Shown here: piece by piece, positions 44,269 through 53,959 of the stretch
Layout of the letters: every line of letters starts with the position of its first letter
How positions within the stretch are numbered: position 1 is the first letter of the stretch
Source: Novosphingobium sp.
Lineage (GTDB): Bacteria; Pseudomonadota; Alphaproteobacteria; Sphingomonadales; Sphingomonadaceae
Reading direction: 5' to 3'
NCBI GenBank assembly: GCA_024236215.1
Contig: JACKKX010000003.1
Location: 248,001 to 312,000, forward strand
DNA: 64,000 nucleotides
Program-made: the position numbers and the translations under genes
The notes under the pieces: model-generated
Told to the model about the DNA's origin: nothing
The model's database searches: none
The model's input: the letters and a program-made list of their open reading frames with translations, nothing else

Positions 44269-46254
44269 GTGAAGCATCGGATTTTCCTGGTCACGGCGCT
44301 CGCGGGTGCATTGGCAGCTTGCGCCGGCGCAGCCGGCGCACCCCCCGAAACCGCCGCTCAGCTGAAGCCGGATGGCTGGTCCGAAGCCGAGCGGCAGGCA
44401 ATCGACGCCTGGTCCGAACGGTCCGCCGCGCGGCTCGATCCCGCCAGCGAGGCGCGCATCGCGGCGATCGTTGCGGGCATGACGCTGGAACAGAAGATCG
44501 GGCAGATGACCCAGCCCGAGATCCGCTCCATCACCCCCGATCAGGTCCGCCAGTACTATATCGGTACGATCCTCAATGGCGGCGGTGCCTGGCCGCAGAT
44601 GAACAAGCACGCCAGCGTTGCCGATTGGGCCGCGCTGGCGGCGGCCTATACCAAGGCTTCGCTCAGCACCGACATGAAGGTGCCGGTCCCGGTGGTCTGG
44701 GGGATCGATGCGGTCCACGGCAACAACAACGTCCATGGCGCCACCATCTATCCGCACAACATCGGCCTGGGGGCCGCGCACGATCCGGCGCTGGTCGAAC
44801 GGATCGGACGGGCAACCGCAAAGTCGGTCCGTGCAACCGGCCTGGCCTGGGCTTTTGCCCCGACGCTGGCGGTGGTCCAGAATCAGCGCTGGGGCCGCAG
44901 CTATGAAAGCTATTCGAGCGATCCGGCCCAAGTCGCGCGCAACGGCGCCGCGCTGGTAAGGGGGCTTCAGGGCGATCTTTCGGGCGATGGCGACGTGATC
45001 GCCAGCGCCAAGCATTTTGCAGGCGATGGCGGCACCTTCCAGGGAGTCGACCAGGGCGAAAATCGCAGCTCCGCGCACGATTATGCCGCGATCCACGGCG
45101 CGGGCTATTACAGCGCGCTCGATGCCGGCGCACAGACCGTCATGATCAGCTACAACAGCTGGACCATGGGTGGGACCGTGCCCTTCGGCAAGATGCACGG
45201 CAACCGCGCCGCGGTTACCGGCATCCTCAAGGGGCGGCTGGCCTTTGACGGGCTGGTCGTTTCGGACTGGAACGCGATCGAGCAGGTTTCCGGTTGCACC
45301 GTCGATCATTGCCCTCAGGCGATCAACGCCGGGGTCGATGTATTCATGGTCCCCGAGAAGTGGCAAAGCTTCATCGCCAACACCCTTGCCGACGTGCGTG
45401 AGGGCCGCGTGCCGATGACGCGGATCGACGATGCCGTAACCCGCATCCTGCGCGTCAAGATGCGCATGGGACTGTTTGAGAGACCGACCGCGGCGGGCCG
45501 CTATACCGGCGATGCCAGCGCGATCGTTGACCGGCCGCTGGCCCAGGAAGCGGTGCGCAAATCGGCGGTGCTGCTCAAGAACGATGCCGTGCTGCCACTC
45601 GCGCCGGGCAAGCGCATCCTGGTGGTGGGCGAGGCGGCGGACAGCTTCGTCAGGCAGGCGGGCGGCTGGTCGGTCACCTGGCAGGGTGATGAAACCGACA
45701 ATGGCGATTTTCCCGTCGGCGAAACCATGCTGGGCGGGCTGCGCCGGGTTTACGGCGCCGCCAATGTTACCTGGTCGGCCGATGGCAGCGCCTTTGCACC
45801 GGGCAAGTTCGACGCGGTGATCGCGGTGCTGGGCGAAACGCCCTATGCGGAAACCAAGGGCGATGTACGCTGGCCCGCGCCGCTCGATTTCACCGGTCGT
45901 TTTCCCGCCCAGGCCGCGCTTCTCGGAAGGGTTTCGGGCCAGGGCGTGCCGGTGGTGAGTGTGCTCTATTCGGGCCGGACGCTTTATGCCACCGACCTGA
46001 TCAACCGTTCGGATGCCTTTGTCGCGGCATTTCTTCCCGGGTCGGAAGCCGGTGCGCTGGCCGATCTGCTGGCCGGGTCGAAGCAGCTCGATTTCAGCGC
46101 CCGGCTTTCGTTCGCCTGGCCAAACACCCGCTGCCCGAGCGGCGGCGAACCATCGGGCGAACGGCTGTTTGCGCGCGGCTATGGCCTGTCCTATGCTCAC
46201 GGCATGAAGACCGGAAGCCTGACCGAACAGGCTCCGCTCAGTACCTGCCCCTGA
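44269..46254 (+). CDS. Glycoside hydrolase family 3 beta-glucosidase, lipoprotein-like
   Basis: 661 residues from a GTG. Lipobox ALAAC with Cys18. GH3 domain: KIGQMTQPEIR, GIDAVHGNNNVHGATIYPHN, FAPTLAVVQNQRWGRSYESYS, KHFAGDGGT, and the nucleophile Asp333 in GLVVSDWNAIEQ. The second alpha/beta domain carries LLKNDAVLPL. Released glucosides or beta-linked oligosaccharides would be cleaved in the periplasm or at the outer membrane. 25 bp before the next gene. Confidence 0.95.
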   Translation: MKHRIFLVTALAGALAACAGAAGAPPETAAQLKPDGWSEAERQAIDAWSERSAARLDPASEARIAAIVAGMTLEQKIGQMTQPEIRSITPDQVRQYYIGTILNGGGAWPQMNKHASVADWAALAAAYTKASLSTDMKVPVPVVWGIDAVHGNNNVHGATIYPHNIGLGAAHDPALVERIGRATAKSVRATGLAWAFAPTLAVVQNQRWGRSYESYSSDPAQVARNGAALVRGLQGDLSGDGDVIASAKHFAGDGGTFQGVDQGENRSSAHDYAAIHGAGYYSALDAGAQTVMISYNSWTMGGTVPFGKMHGNRAAVTGILKGRLAFDGLVVSDWNAIEQVSGCTVDHCPQAINAGVDVFMVPEKWQSFIANTLADVREGRVPMTRIDDAVTRILRVKMRMGLFERPTAAGRYTGDASAIVDRPLAQEAVRKSAVLLKNDAVLPLAPGKRILVVGEAADSFVRQAGGWSVTWQGDETDNGDFPVGETMLGGLRRVYGAANVTWSADGSAFAPGKFDAVIAVLGETPYAETKGDVRWPAPLDFTGRFPAQAALLGRVSGQGVPVVSVLYSGRTLYATDLINRSDAFVAAFLPGSEAGALADLLAGSKQLDFSARLSFAWPNTRCPSGGEPSGERLFARGYGLSYAHGMKTGSLTEQAPLSTCP

Positions 46255-46279
46255 CGCGCGGGCCAGTGGAGGACGCGAG

Positions 46280-47782
46280 ATGAAACCCTTGCGGCGCATC
46301 CTGATCGTCGGTGGCGGCTCGTCGGGCTGGATGAGCGCGGCACTGCTCGCGCGGCTGTTTCAGGGCATGTACGATGTAACCCTGGTCGAATCCGAGGAAA
46401 TCGGCACGATCGGGGTGGGCGAAGCAACGATCCCGGCGATCAAGAAATACAACGAACTGCTTGGGCTTGAAGAAAACGAGTTCATGGCCCGCACCCAGGC
46501 CAGCTTCAAGCTGGGAATCCAGTTCGAGAACTGGCTGCGCAAGGACCAGAGTTACATTCACGGCTTTGGCGTGATCGGGCAGGATTGGGAGTGGCTGCGC
46601 TGCCACCACTACTGGCTCAAGGCGCATGCCATGGGCCGGGCCGAGGATTTTGCCGCCTATTCGATCAACACCGCTGCCGCGCTTGAGAACAAGTTCGTTC
46701 GCGCCCAGACCCAGATGGGAGACAGCCCGCTCGCGCATGTCGCCCACGCCTTTCACCTCGATGCCTCGCTGTTTGCCAAGTTCCTCTCGGGCTACGCGCA
46801 GGAACGCGGGGTCAGGCGGGTCGAAGGCAAGGTGGTCGACGTCAAGCTGCGCGGCGAGGACGGGTTCATCGAATCGGTCCAGCTCGCCGACGGGCAGGTG
46901 CTCGAGGCCGATCTGTTCCTCGATTGCTCGGGCTTCCGCGGGCTGCTGATCGAAGGCGCGCTCAAGACCGGGTTTGTTGACTGGTCGCACTGGCTGCCGT
47001 GCGACAGCGCGCTGGCGGTGCCCTGCACCCGCTCGGAGAACTTCACCCCCTACACCCGCTCGATCGCGCACGGTTCGGGCTGGCAGTGGCGCATTCCCTT
47101 GCAGCACCGCACCGGCAACGGCCACGTCTATGCCAAGGATTTCATCTCCGATGACGAGGCCGCGTCGATCCTGCTCGGCAACCTCGATGGCGAGGCGATG
47201 GCCGATCCGCTGCAGGTGCGTTTCAAGGCCGGCAAGCGCACCAAGCTGTGGAACAAGAACTGCGTCGCGGTGGGGCTGGCCGGGGGTTTCCTCGAGCCGC
47301 TCGAATCGACCAGTTTGCACCTCGTCCAGTCGGGGCTCATCCGCCTGATCCGGCTGTTTCCCGACCTCGAATTCGATGCAGGAAACATCGATGAGTTCAA
47401 CCGCCAGACCGACTTCGAATACGAGCGGATCCGCGATTTCATCATCCTTCACTACAAGGCGACCGAGCGCGACGATACGCCGTTCTGGAACTATTGCCGG
47501 ACCATGGAAGTGCCCGACACGCTCCGGCGCAAAATGGATTTGTGGATGGCCAACGGGCGCATCTTCCGTGAGGACGAGGAACTGTTTTCCGAGGAAAGCT
47601 GGATCCAGGTGTTCATCGGCCAGGGGATGATCCCGCACGGCTACGATCCCCAGGTCAATCTCAAGAGCGATACCCAGTTGACGCAGTATCTTTCCAACAT
47701 CGCTGCGGTGATCGGAAAATGCGTCAAGGTCATGCCCACTCACGCCGAATACGTCGCCAAGACCTGCCCGGCGGACGCATGA
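46280..47782 (+). CDS. Flavin-dependent tryptophan halogenase-like protein
   Basis: 500 residues. FAD site GGGSSGW (11-17), the conserved Lys77 (SFKLGI, equivalent to the catalytic Lys79 of PrnA), and the halogenase motif WxWxIP at 268-273 (WQWRIP). The hallmarks of an active enzyme are thus present. Yet such genes recur beside TonB receptors and glycosidases in sphingomonads, xanthomonads and caulobacters, where no halogenated product is known to me. The real substrate is open. Its stop overlaps the GH30 start (ATGA). Confidence 0.9.
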   Translation: MKPLRRILIVGGGSSGWMSAALLARLFQGMYDVTLVESEEIGTIGVGEATIPAIKKYNELLGLEENEFMARTQASFKLGIQFENWLRKDQSYIHGFGVIGQDWEWLRCHHYWLKAHAMGRAEDFAAYSINTAAALENKFVRAQTQMGDSPLAHVAHAFHLDASLFAKFLSGYAQERGVRRVEGKVVDVKLRGEDGFIESVQLADGQVLEADLFLDCSGFRGLLIEGALKTGFVDWSHWLPCDSALAVPCTRSENFTPYTRSIAHGSGWQWRIPLQHRTGNGHVYAKDFISDDEAASILLGNLDGEAMADPLQVRFKAGKRTKLWNKNCVAVGLAGGFLEPLESTSLHLVQSGLIRLIRLFPDLEFDAGNIDEFNRQTDFEYERIRDFIILHYKATERDDTPFWNYCRTMEVPDTLRRKMDLWMANGRIFREDEELFSEESWIQVFIGQGMIPHGYDPQVNLKSDTQLTQYLSNIAAVIGKCVKVMPTHAEYVAKTCPADA

Positions 47783-49254
47783 GCATTTCCCTTTCCCGTT
47801 CGGGCGCGCTTGCCGCGCTGGCTTTGGGCTGCATGCTTGCTGCCTGCGGCGCACGCTATGGCAGCGGCGTACCGGACAAGGCGGTGGAGCGGGTGAGGGT
47901 CTATGTCAGCAGCGTCGATGCGCGGCGCAAGCTGGAAGAAATGCCGACCCTGCCGCTTGAGAACGCGCGCACCGGGGCTGAGGACCGCTCGGCGGAAACC
48001 ATCGCTATCGATCCTGCCGCCGCGCAGCAGGAAGTGGTCGGTTTCGGCGCGGCGATGACCGATGCCTCGGCCGGGCTGTTCGAGCAGGTCCTGCAACCCG
48101 GGGAGCGCGCAGAGCTCTATGTCGAGCTGTTCGGGGACAAGGGGCTGGCGCTCGGGTTCGTGCGGGTTCCGATCGGTGCTTCGGATTTTTCCTCGCGCCA
48201 CTACAGCCTGGACGACGTGCCATCCGGGCAGAGCGACCCGCAACTGACCCGCTTTTCGATGGCCGAGCCGCAGCGGGCGCAGATCATTGCGCTCAAGGCG
48301 GCAAAGCGGATCAATCCCGGTCTGGTCTTGATGGCCAGCCCGTGGTCGGCGCCGGGGTGGATGAAAGACACCGGCAGCGCGATCAAGGGCCAGCTCCGGC
48401 CGGAGTACTATGCTGCCTACGCCGCCTATTTCGGCCGCTACCTCGATGCGATGGAGGCCCAGCGCCTTCCGGTACGCTATGTCTCGGTGCAGAACGAGCC
48501 GCGCTTTGAGCCAGCGGACTATCCGGGCATGCGCTTCCCGGCCGAGGCGCGCGCGCGCTTCCTTGCGGATCATCTCGGGCCGCTGCTCGCCGCGCGCAGG
48601 GCGCCGGTCGGCGTGCTCGAATGGGACCATAACTGGGACCATCCCGAAGAACCCCTGGCCGTGCTCGCCGATCCGCGAGCGGCGCGCTATGTTACGGGGG
48701 TTGCCTGGCATTGCTATGCGGGCGATCCTGCGGCGATGGAACAGGTCCGTGCAGCCCACCCCGACAAGGAAGTGTTCTTCACCGAATGCTCGGGCGGCAA
48801 CTGGGAGCCGGATTGGGGCAAGACCCTGGGCTGGATGGTCGACAGTCTGCTGATTGCGCCCAGCCGCGCGGGTTCGCGGGGCACGATCCTGTGGAACCTC
48901 GCGCTCGATGAGAACCACGGCCCGCACCTTGGTGGCTGCGGCGATTGCCGCGGTGTTGTGACGATCGATCGCAAGACCCGCAAGATCACCCGCAATGTCG
49001 AATATTACGTGCTTGGCCATGCCAGCCGCTTTGTGCGTGCCGGTGCGCGCAGGATCGCGAGCAACGAGGATTCCAGCCTCGCCAATGTCGCTTTCGTCAA
49101 CCCCGATGGCTCCAGGGTGCTGATCGCCCATAACCGTGACACCACATCCGCGAGCGTGGTGGTGCGCGATGGCGACCGGGCCTTTCGTATAACCCTTCCC
49201 CCGGGTGAGGTCGCCACATTCGTCTGGCCGGGCAGCGCGGTGAGCCCGGGATGA
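47779..49254 (+). CDS. Glycoside hydrolase family 30 (beta-1,6-glucanase/glucosylceramidase type), lipoprotein-like
   Basis: 491 residues. Lipobox MLAAC with Cys23. (beta/alpha)8 barrel with acid/base Glu240 in VSVQNEP and nucleophile Glu336 in FFTECSGG, plus GFGAAMTDASA and MASPWSAPGWMKD, all typical of GH30. A C-terminal beta-sandwich includes HASRFVRAGARRI and PGEVATFVW. Family activities are endo-beta-1,6-glucanase and beta-glucosylceramidase. With GH3 and a TonB receptor it fits beta-1,6-glucan or similar. Confidence 0.95.
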   Translation: MSISLSRSGALAALALGCMLAACGARYGSGVPDKAVERVRVYVSSVDARRKLEEMPTLPLENARTGAEDRSAETIAIDPAAAQQEVVGFGAAMTDASAGLFEQVLQPGERAELYVELFGDKGLALGFVRVPIGASDFSSRHYSLDDVPSGQSDPQLTRFSMAEPQRAQIIALKAAKRINPGLVLMASPWSAPGWMKDTGSAIKGQLRPEYYAAYAAYFGRYLDAMEAQRLPVRYVSVQNEPRFEPADYPGMRFPAEARARFLADHLGPLLAARRAPVGVLEWDHNWDHPEEPLAVLADPRAARYVTGVAWHCYAGDPAAMEQVRAAHPDKEVFFTECSGGNWEPDWGKTLGWMVDSLLIAPSRAGSRGTILWNLALDENHGPHLGGCGDCRGVVTIDRKTRKITRNVEYYVLGHASRFVRAGARRIASNEDSSLANVAFVNPDGSRVLIAHNRDTTSASVVVRDGDRAFRITLPPGEVATFVWPGSAVSPG

Positions 49255-50516
49255 ACCGGATCAGGCAACTCGGCATCACGGGCGCCTTCGTTTCCGTGAC
49301 CACGCTGTTCTTTGCCTGGGGGTTTATCGCCTCGAACAACGACCCGCTGATCGTGGCGCTGCGCGCGGTGTTCCAGCTCAACTACACCGAGGCGCTGCTC
49401 ACCCAGCTGGTGTTTTTCCTGGCCTACGGCCTGGTTTCGCTGCCTGCGGCCTCGCTCGGCAACCGGCTTGGCCCGGTCAATACCATCATCGTAGCCCTGG
49501 CGGTGATGGTTGGCGGCTGCTTGCTGGTCCAGGTCAGCGTCAGGCTCGATTCCTACCCGCCGATCCTTGCCGCATTGTTTGTCCTGGCGAGCGGGATCAC
49601 GATCCTGCAGGTGGCCTCCAATCCGCTTGCCGCGGCGCTCGGGCCACAGGAAAGCAGCCACTTCCGGCTCAACTTCGCGCAGACCTTCAACTCGCTCGGG
49701 GTGGTTCTGGGGGTTCACTACGGGTCGTGGATCATGCTGGGCGATGCGGTGATCGCGGGCGATCGCGGGCAGATCACCGATCCGGCGCAGCGTGCAGAAG
49801 CGCTGGGCGCGGTCACCCAGGCGTTCCTGATCATGGCTTCGCTGCTGGCCCTGGTTACGCTGTTCGTCTGGTCGCAGCGCCGCCGGATCAGCGCGGCGGC
49901 AAGCGGGGCTGGCCCGCTGCCCGAAGCCTCGGTGCTCGATGCAATCCGCTCGCGCTGGGCCATCTTCGGATCGGTGGCGATCGGGCTTTATGTCGGGGCG
50001 GAGGTTTCGGTCGGCTCGATCATGATCAACTTCCTTCACCAGCCGCATATCCTGGGGCTGCCCTACGAAGTGGGCGGGCGCTATCTCGCCAACCTCTATT
50101 GGGGCGGGGCGCTGGCTGGGCGGCTGATCGGCAGCATGCTGCTGACACGCATGGCAGCGCCCCGTCTGCTTGGTGTCTGCGCGCTGGCCGCTGGAGCCTT
50201 GTGTCTGACGGTGGTATCGGCCGAGGGCGCCGTGGCCGGCTTTGCCGCCTTGTCGGTCGGCCTGTTCAACTCGATCATGTTCCCGACCATCTTCACCATC
50301 ACGCTCGAACGCTCGGGGGCAAGCCAGTCCTCGACCTCGGGGCTGCTTTGCCTGGCGATCGTGGGCGGCGCGTTGTTGCCGTTGCTGGTCGGGCTTTCGG
50401 CGGATCGGCTCAGTCTGGAGACTGCCTTCGCGGTGCCGATGCTGGCCTATCTGGTGATTGCCGCTTTCGCGCTGCGAGCCGGGGCGGTAGGCGTCCAGGG
50501 CCGGGCCCCGGGATAG
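49251..50516 (+). CDS. FucP/GluP-type MFS sugar transporter
   Basis: 421 residues, about 12 helices. FucP-group features: FFAWGFIASNNDPLI in helix 1, QLVFFLAYGLVSLPA, and LQVASNPLAAALGPQESSHFRLNFAQTFNSLGVVLG in the helix 4-5 area. It would import the released glucose or galactose with a cation. ATGA overlap with GH30 puts it in the same operon. Confidence 0.93.
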   Translation: MNRIRQLGITGAFVSVTTLFFAWGFIASNNDPLIVALRAVFQLNYTEALLTQLVFFLAYGLVSLPAASLGNRLGPVNTIIVALAVMVGGCLLVQVSVRLDSYPPILAALFVLASGITILQVASNPLAAALGPQESSHFRLNFAQTFNSLGVVLGVHYGSWIMLGDAVIAGDRGQITDPAQRAEALGAVTQAFLIMASLLALVTLFVWSQRRRISAAASGAGPLPEASVLDAIRSRWAIFGSVAIGLYVGAEVSVGSIMINFLHQPHILGLPYEVGGRYLANLYWGGALAGRLIGSMLLTRMAAPRLLGVCALAAGALCLTVVSAEGAVAGFAALSVGLFNSIMFPTIFTITLERSGASQSSTSGLLCLAIVGGALLPLLVGLSADRLSLETAFAVPMLAYLVIAAFALRAGAVGVQGRAPG

Positions 50517-50531
50517 GCAGGGCGCGATCGT

Positions 50532-52001
50532 TCAACCGCACTGGCCGGATTTTCGAGCGCCGCCTGACCAGGCTTGCCAGGCAGCTTGCAGGCTGTCTGC
50601 GGTTCCCGTCCCGAACACATAGCGATCCGGGCGAACCAGCACCGCGCCGGCATCGCGTTGGTCGAGCCAGGCACCGAGCTGGGCGGCAAACGGCAACAGC
50701 GCCGCCGCCGTCAGATCGGCACGGGCGATCAGCCAGTGGCCGGGGCCCAGCACCTCATCGAGGCGCTGCCCGTCTTTGCCGATCGGTTGCGGGAAATAGG
50801 CGCCCGCTGCCGTGCTGCCTGCAAGGATCGCACCGGTCGTGATCGGCGGATATTCCATGCTTCCATCTGGGCTGTGCCCGGCGGCACGCGCGGCAAGCAT
50901 CTGCGCATCGCGCGCTGCGGCGGCTTGCGGATCGGTGATGCAGACCGTGCGCCCCATCATGATCGCCATCTCGATCGTCGCGCGCAGGTTGGGTTCGCGC
51001 TCGGGCTGATAGGTATCGAGCAGACTGCCCGGCGCCCCGTCCTGGATTACCGCCGCGAGTTTCCAGGCGAGATTGGCAACGTCGCGCAGGCCCGAACACA
51101 TTCCCTGCCCGGCGAAGGGCGGGGTCTGGTGCGCCGCATCGCCCACCAGCAGCACCTGCCCCTTGCGCCACTCGGCCGCGATCCGGGCGCGGAAGGTGTA
51201 GACCGCCTTGCGCTCCAGCCGCACCGCGCCCCTGACGTTCCAGGGTTCGAGCAGCTTTTCGACGAAGGCGTCCGCGCTGACCTGTTCCGGCGTTTCACCT
51301 GGCAGAATCATGAATTCCCAGCGATGGCGCCCCTCGCCCATCAGCACGCAGGTGGTCGGGCGGGCGGGATCGCAGATCTGGAGGTTTTCAGACGGCAGCC
51401 TGGAGTAATCATCGACCAGCACATCGACCACCAGCCAGGGTTCCTCGAAATTGAGATCGTCGAAGGCGATCCTTGAGGCCTCGCGCACCGGGCTGCGGGC
51501 GCCATCGGCACCGATCAGATAGCGCGCCCGCACAGACCGTTCGCCCTCGGGCGTGGAAATGCGCGCGGTGACACCCTCGCCGTCATCGGCAAAGGATGTC
51601 AGCTCCCAGCGGCAGTGCAGTCTGGCCTTGGGGTGGCTGGTCAGTGCCTGGCGAAGCGCGGCCTCGACGCTGGGCTGGTGGATCATGTTGGCCGCCGGCC
51701 AGCCGCCCGGGCCAAGCCGGTCCGACCCTTCGAAGCGCAACAGGACTTCGCCCTTGGCGGTGAGGAAATCATAGCGGCTGGCGCGGCGGCTGGTTGCCAT
51801 CACCGCATCGGCGACTCCGGCTTCCTGCAACACCCGCATTCCCTCGTGATCGATATGCGCGGCGCGTGGCAGCGGGTAGATGCCCGCTTCCTTCTCGGCG
51901 ACGACCACTGTCACTCCGCGCCGCGCCAACAGCACGGCAAGCGTGACACCGGCGGGCCCTCCGCCCGCGATCAGCACGTCGCAATCGTACCGCCCGGCCA
52001 T
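50532..52001 (-). CDS. FAD-dependent aromatic hydroxylase (MhpA/PheA-like)
   Basis: 489 residues. FAD motifs of class A flavoprotein monooxygenases: LIAGGGPAGVTLAVLLARRG (GxGxxG), the DG motif IGADGARSPVR, and GDAAHQTPPFAGQGMCSGLRD. This group hydroxylates phenolic acids with NAD(P)H. It lies 3 bp after the FAH gene, in a ring-cleavage operon with a VOC dioxygenase. The C-terminal thioredoxin-like domain is short. Confidence 0.92.
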   Translation of the reverse strand: MAGRYDCDVLIAGGGPAGVTLAVLLARRGVTVVVAEKEAGIYPLPRAAHIDHEGMRVLQEAGVADAVMATSRRASRYDFLTAKGEVLLRFEGSDRLGPGGWPAANMIHQPSVEAALRQALTSHPKARLHCRWELTSFADDGEGVTARISTPEGERSVRARYLIGADGARSPVREASRIAFDDLNFEEPWLVVDVLVDDYSRLPSENLQICDPARPTTCVLMGEGRHRWEFMILPGETPEQVSADAFVEKLLEPWNVRGAVRLERKAVYTFRARIAAEWRKGQVLLVGDAAHQTPPFAGQGMCSGLRDVANLAWKLAAVIQDGAPGSLLDTYQPEREPNLRATIEMAIMMGRTVCITDPQAAAARDAQMLAARAAGHSPDGSMEYPPITTGAILAGSTAAGAYFPQPIGKDGQRLDEVLGPGHWLIARADLTAAALLPFAAQLGAWLDQRDAGAVLVRPDRYVFGTGTADSLQAAWQAWSGGARKSGQCG

Positions 52002-52004
52002 GAC

Positions 52005-52844
52005 CTAGGCCTCCGCCATCATCGTGCCCTCAATGTGGCCCAGCCCATCGATCTCGGTGCGCACCACATCGCCCGCCTTGAGGAACTGGCGCGGGTCCAT
52101 CGCCGCTCCGATCCCGCCCGGGGTGCCGGTGAACAGGCAATCGCCGGGCTCCAGCGTCACCCCCATCGAAAGGTGTTCGACCTGCTGCCAGACATTGAAG
52201 ACCAGGTGCCGCGTGTTCGAATCCTGCCGCTTTTCGCCATTGACGAAGCAGCGGATGCCAAGCGCGTGCGGATCGCCCAGTTCGTCGGCGGTGACGATCC
52301 ACGGGCCCATCGGGGCGTGGGTGTCGAAGCTCTTGCCGAACGACCACTGCGGCGTCGCGTGCTGTGCCAGGCGTTCGGTGACGTCGTTGCCGACGCAGTA
52401 TCCGAACACCGCTGCGGGGGCATCGGCGGCGGTGATGTGCTTGCCGCCCCTGCCGATCACCGCGACCAGCTCGGCCTCGTAATCGTTGGTGAAGGCGCCG
52501 CGCGCGATCAGGATCGGATCGTAGGGGCCGTTGACGCTGGTCTGCGCCTTGGTGAACCAGACCTGCTTGTCGGGCGTGCCCATCTTCGATTCCGCGATGT
52601 GATCGGCATAGTTGAGCCCGATCGCGAAGATCTTGCCCGGGCGCTGGACCGGGGCTTCGAGCCTGACCGAGGCAAGCGGCACCCCGCCGCCAGCGATGGC
52701 CCGAGCCTCGAGCTGCGGCTTCACCGCGTCCCACTGGCGAATCAGATCGATCATCGTGCCGGGCACACCGGTATCGATCACGCTGTCGCCGACAACGATG
52801 CCGGTGCGGGTCTTGCCATCGGCGGTATAGGTGCAGAGCTTCAT
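52005..52844 (-). CDS. Fumarylacetoacetate hydrolase family protein
   Basis: 279 residues. FAH-domain motifs: FAIGLNYADHIAE, DYEAELVAVIGR (metal Glu), GYCVGNDVTERLAQ, KSFDTHAPMGPWIV and LFTGTPGGIGAAMDPRQFLKAGD. Family members hydrolyse or decarboxylate ring-cleavage products. The ATG at 52844 overlaps the dioxygenase stop (ATGA). Confidence 0.94.
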   Translation of the reverse strand: MKLCTYTADGKTRTGIVVGDSVIDTGVPGTMIDLIRQWDAVKPQLEARAIAGGGVPLASVRLEAPVQRPGKIFAIGLNYADHIAESKMGTPDKQVWFTKAQTSVNGPYDPILIARGAFTNDYEAELVAVIGRGGKHITAADAPAAVFGYCVGNDVTERLAQHATPQWSFGKSFDTHAPMGPWIVTADELGDPHALGIRCFVNGEKRQDSNTRHLVFNVWQQVEHLSMGVTLEPGDCLFTGTPGGIGAAMDPRQFLKAGDVVRTEIDGLGHIEGTMMAEA

Positions 52845-53860
52845 GCGGGAATTCCTTGAGTTTGGCGGCGAAACAATCGCGTGAGACGCAGCATCAGCGC
52901 GGCAAGAAACGCGACCAGCCCGGGCGGCGGGGCCAGCTTGCCGGCAAACATCGGATGGGGCGAACCCCATTGCACGGCAAGAAGCGCGCTCATCGGCATC
53001 TTCTGCGGCGGGTCCTTGGCGGTAAACAGGTCTCCGTCGGTCCAGTGCTCAAGTTCGTTGCCGAACGGATCCTTCCAGTAATCGAACACCTGGCTGCCCA
53101 TGATGTGACGGCCAACGCCCCAGGCGGCATTGCGCCCGCGCCCCTTGAGGTGCTGGTGGCCCAGCATCAGGTCGTCGATATTGGCGACTTCGAACGCGGC
53201 ATGCAGGATGCCAAGTTCTCCCGGCAACTGGGCGAGAAACAGGGTGTGGTGGTCAGCCGGCTTGTCGCCGCGGTCGCAGCGCATGAAAGCGCCGACAGGA
53301 ACGTCCCTGGCCGCTTCGACCTCGTCCGAGGTCAGGAATCCGAAGCGGTCCTTGTACCATTTCTCCGAAGCCCTGAAGTCCCGCACCTTAAGCACCGCAT
53401 GACCGATCCGGCGGACATGGCTGGGGCCTGGGTCGAGCCGCACCGCAGTTCGCTGACGCTGCCGGGCGGCGGCGGTGTTGCGGGGCAGATCGGCAAAGGA
53501 CAGACTGCCCTCGGCCCGCGCCTGGCCAGCGACCACTTCGACCCGGTAGCCATCGGGGTCGGTCAGCCGCACGATCCTGCCGCCGCCGGGTTCGTTCAAT
53601 TCTTCCACCGGCGCGCCGACATGCGCGGCGAGCGCTTCGAGATCGGCGAGTGTTTCGGCGCGAAAGCCGATCGCCAGGAACCGCGCTTCGCCCGGCTCGG
53701 TGACGTGAAGGAAGGGGCGGCCGTCGCTGCCTTTTGCGTAAAGGCGCCCGTCCTGTTCGAAACAGGTCATGCCGAAGTCTTCGAGAAACGCGCGCATCGC
53801 CGCCAGATCGGGCGCGCCATAGCGCACGTGGGCGATGTCTTCGATGCGAATGACGCTCAT
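52841..53860 (-). CDS. VOC-family extradiol ring-cleavage dioxygenase (BphC-like)
   Basis: 339 residues with two vicinal-oxygen-chelate modules. The C-terminal module carries candidate Fe(II) ligands: His in RRIGHAVLKV (about 154), His in GILHAAFEV (about 215) and Glu in NELEHWTDG (about 267). The N-terminal module is degenerate, as in biphenyl-diol dioxygenases. It would cleave a catechol next to the hydroxyls. It is the first gene of the operon, facing the TetR gene across the twin operator. The ATG at 53860 is chosen (MSVIRIEDIAHV). Confidence 0.92.
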   Translation of the reverse strand: MSVIRIEDIAHVRYGAPDLAAMRAFLEDFGMTCFEQDGRLYAKGSDGRPFLHVTEPGEARFLAIGFRAETLADLEALAAHVGAPVEELNEPGGGRIVRLTDPDGYRVEVVAGQARAEGSLSFADLPRNTAAARQRQRTAVRLDPGPSHVRRIGHAVLKVRDFRASEKWYKDRFGFLTSDEVEAARDVPVGAFMRCDRGDKPADHHTLFLAQLPGELGILHAAFEVANIDDLMLGHQHLKGRGRNAAWGVGRHIMGSQVFDYWKDPFGNELEHWTDGDLFTAKDPPQKMPMSALLAVQWGSPHPMFAGKLAPPPGLVAFLAALMLRLTRLFRRQTQGIPA

Positions 53861-53897
53861 CGCGGTGTCTCCCGGCTTGCGAATCCTGGCGATTCGC

Positions 53898-53943
53898 ACT
53901 TGACTATCTGGTCAACTAAAGATATTTGACCAGATAGTCAAGT
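53898..53943. promoter_or_regulatory. Twin TetR-type operator between the dioxygenase operon and tetR
   Basis: 18-bp arms 53898-53915 and 53926-53943 are perfect inverted repeats, 10 bp apart. Each arm holds its own dyad: TTGACTATCTGGTCAA (TTGAC-N6-GTCAA), centres 26 bp apart. The right arm ends 16 bp before the tetR ATG, so bound repressor would block tetR and the divergent operon. The TTGAC half-sites may double as -35 boxes. Confidence 0.88.
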
Positions 53944-53959
53944 AAGGTAATCCCGCTCC

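Noticed and set aside
44101..46299. 732-residue open frame on the minus strand across the GH3 gene
   Set aside because: Low-complexity His/Gly/Arg-rich translation typical of the antisense of GC-rich coding DNA; GH3 on the plus strand is unambiguous.
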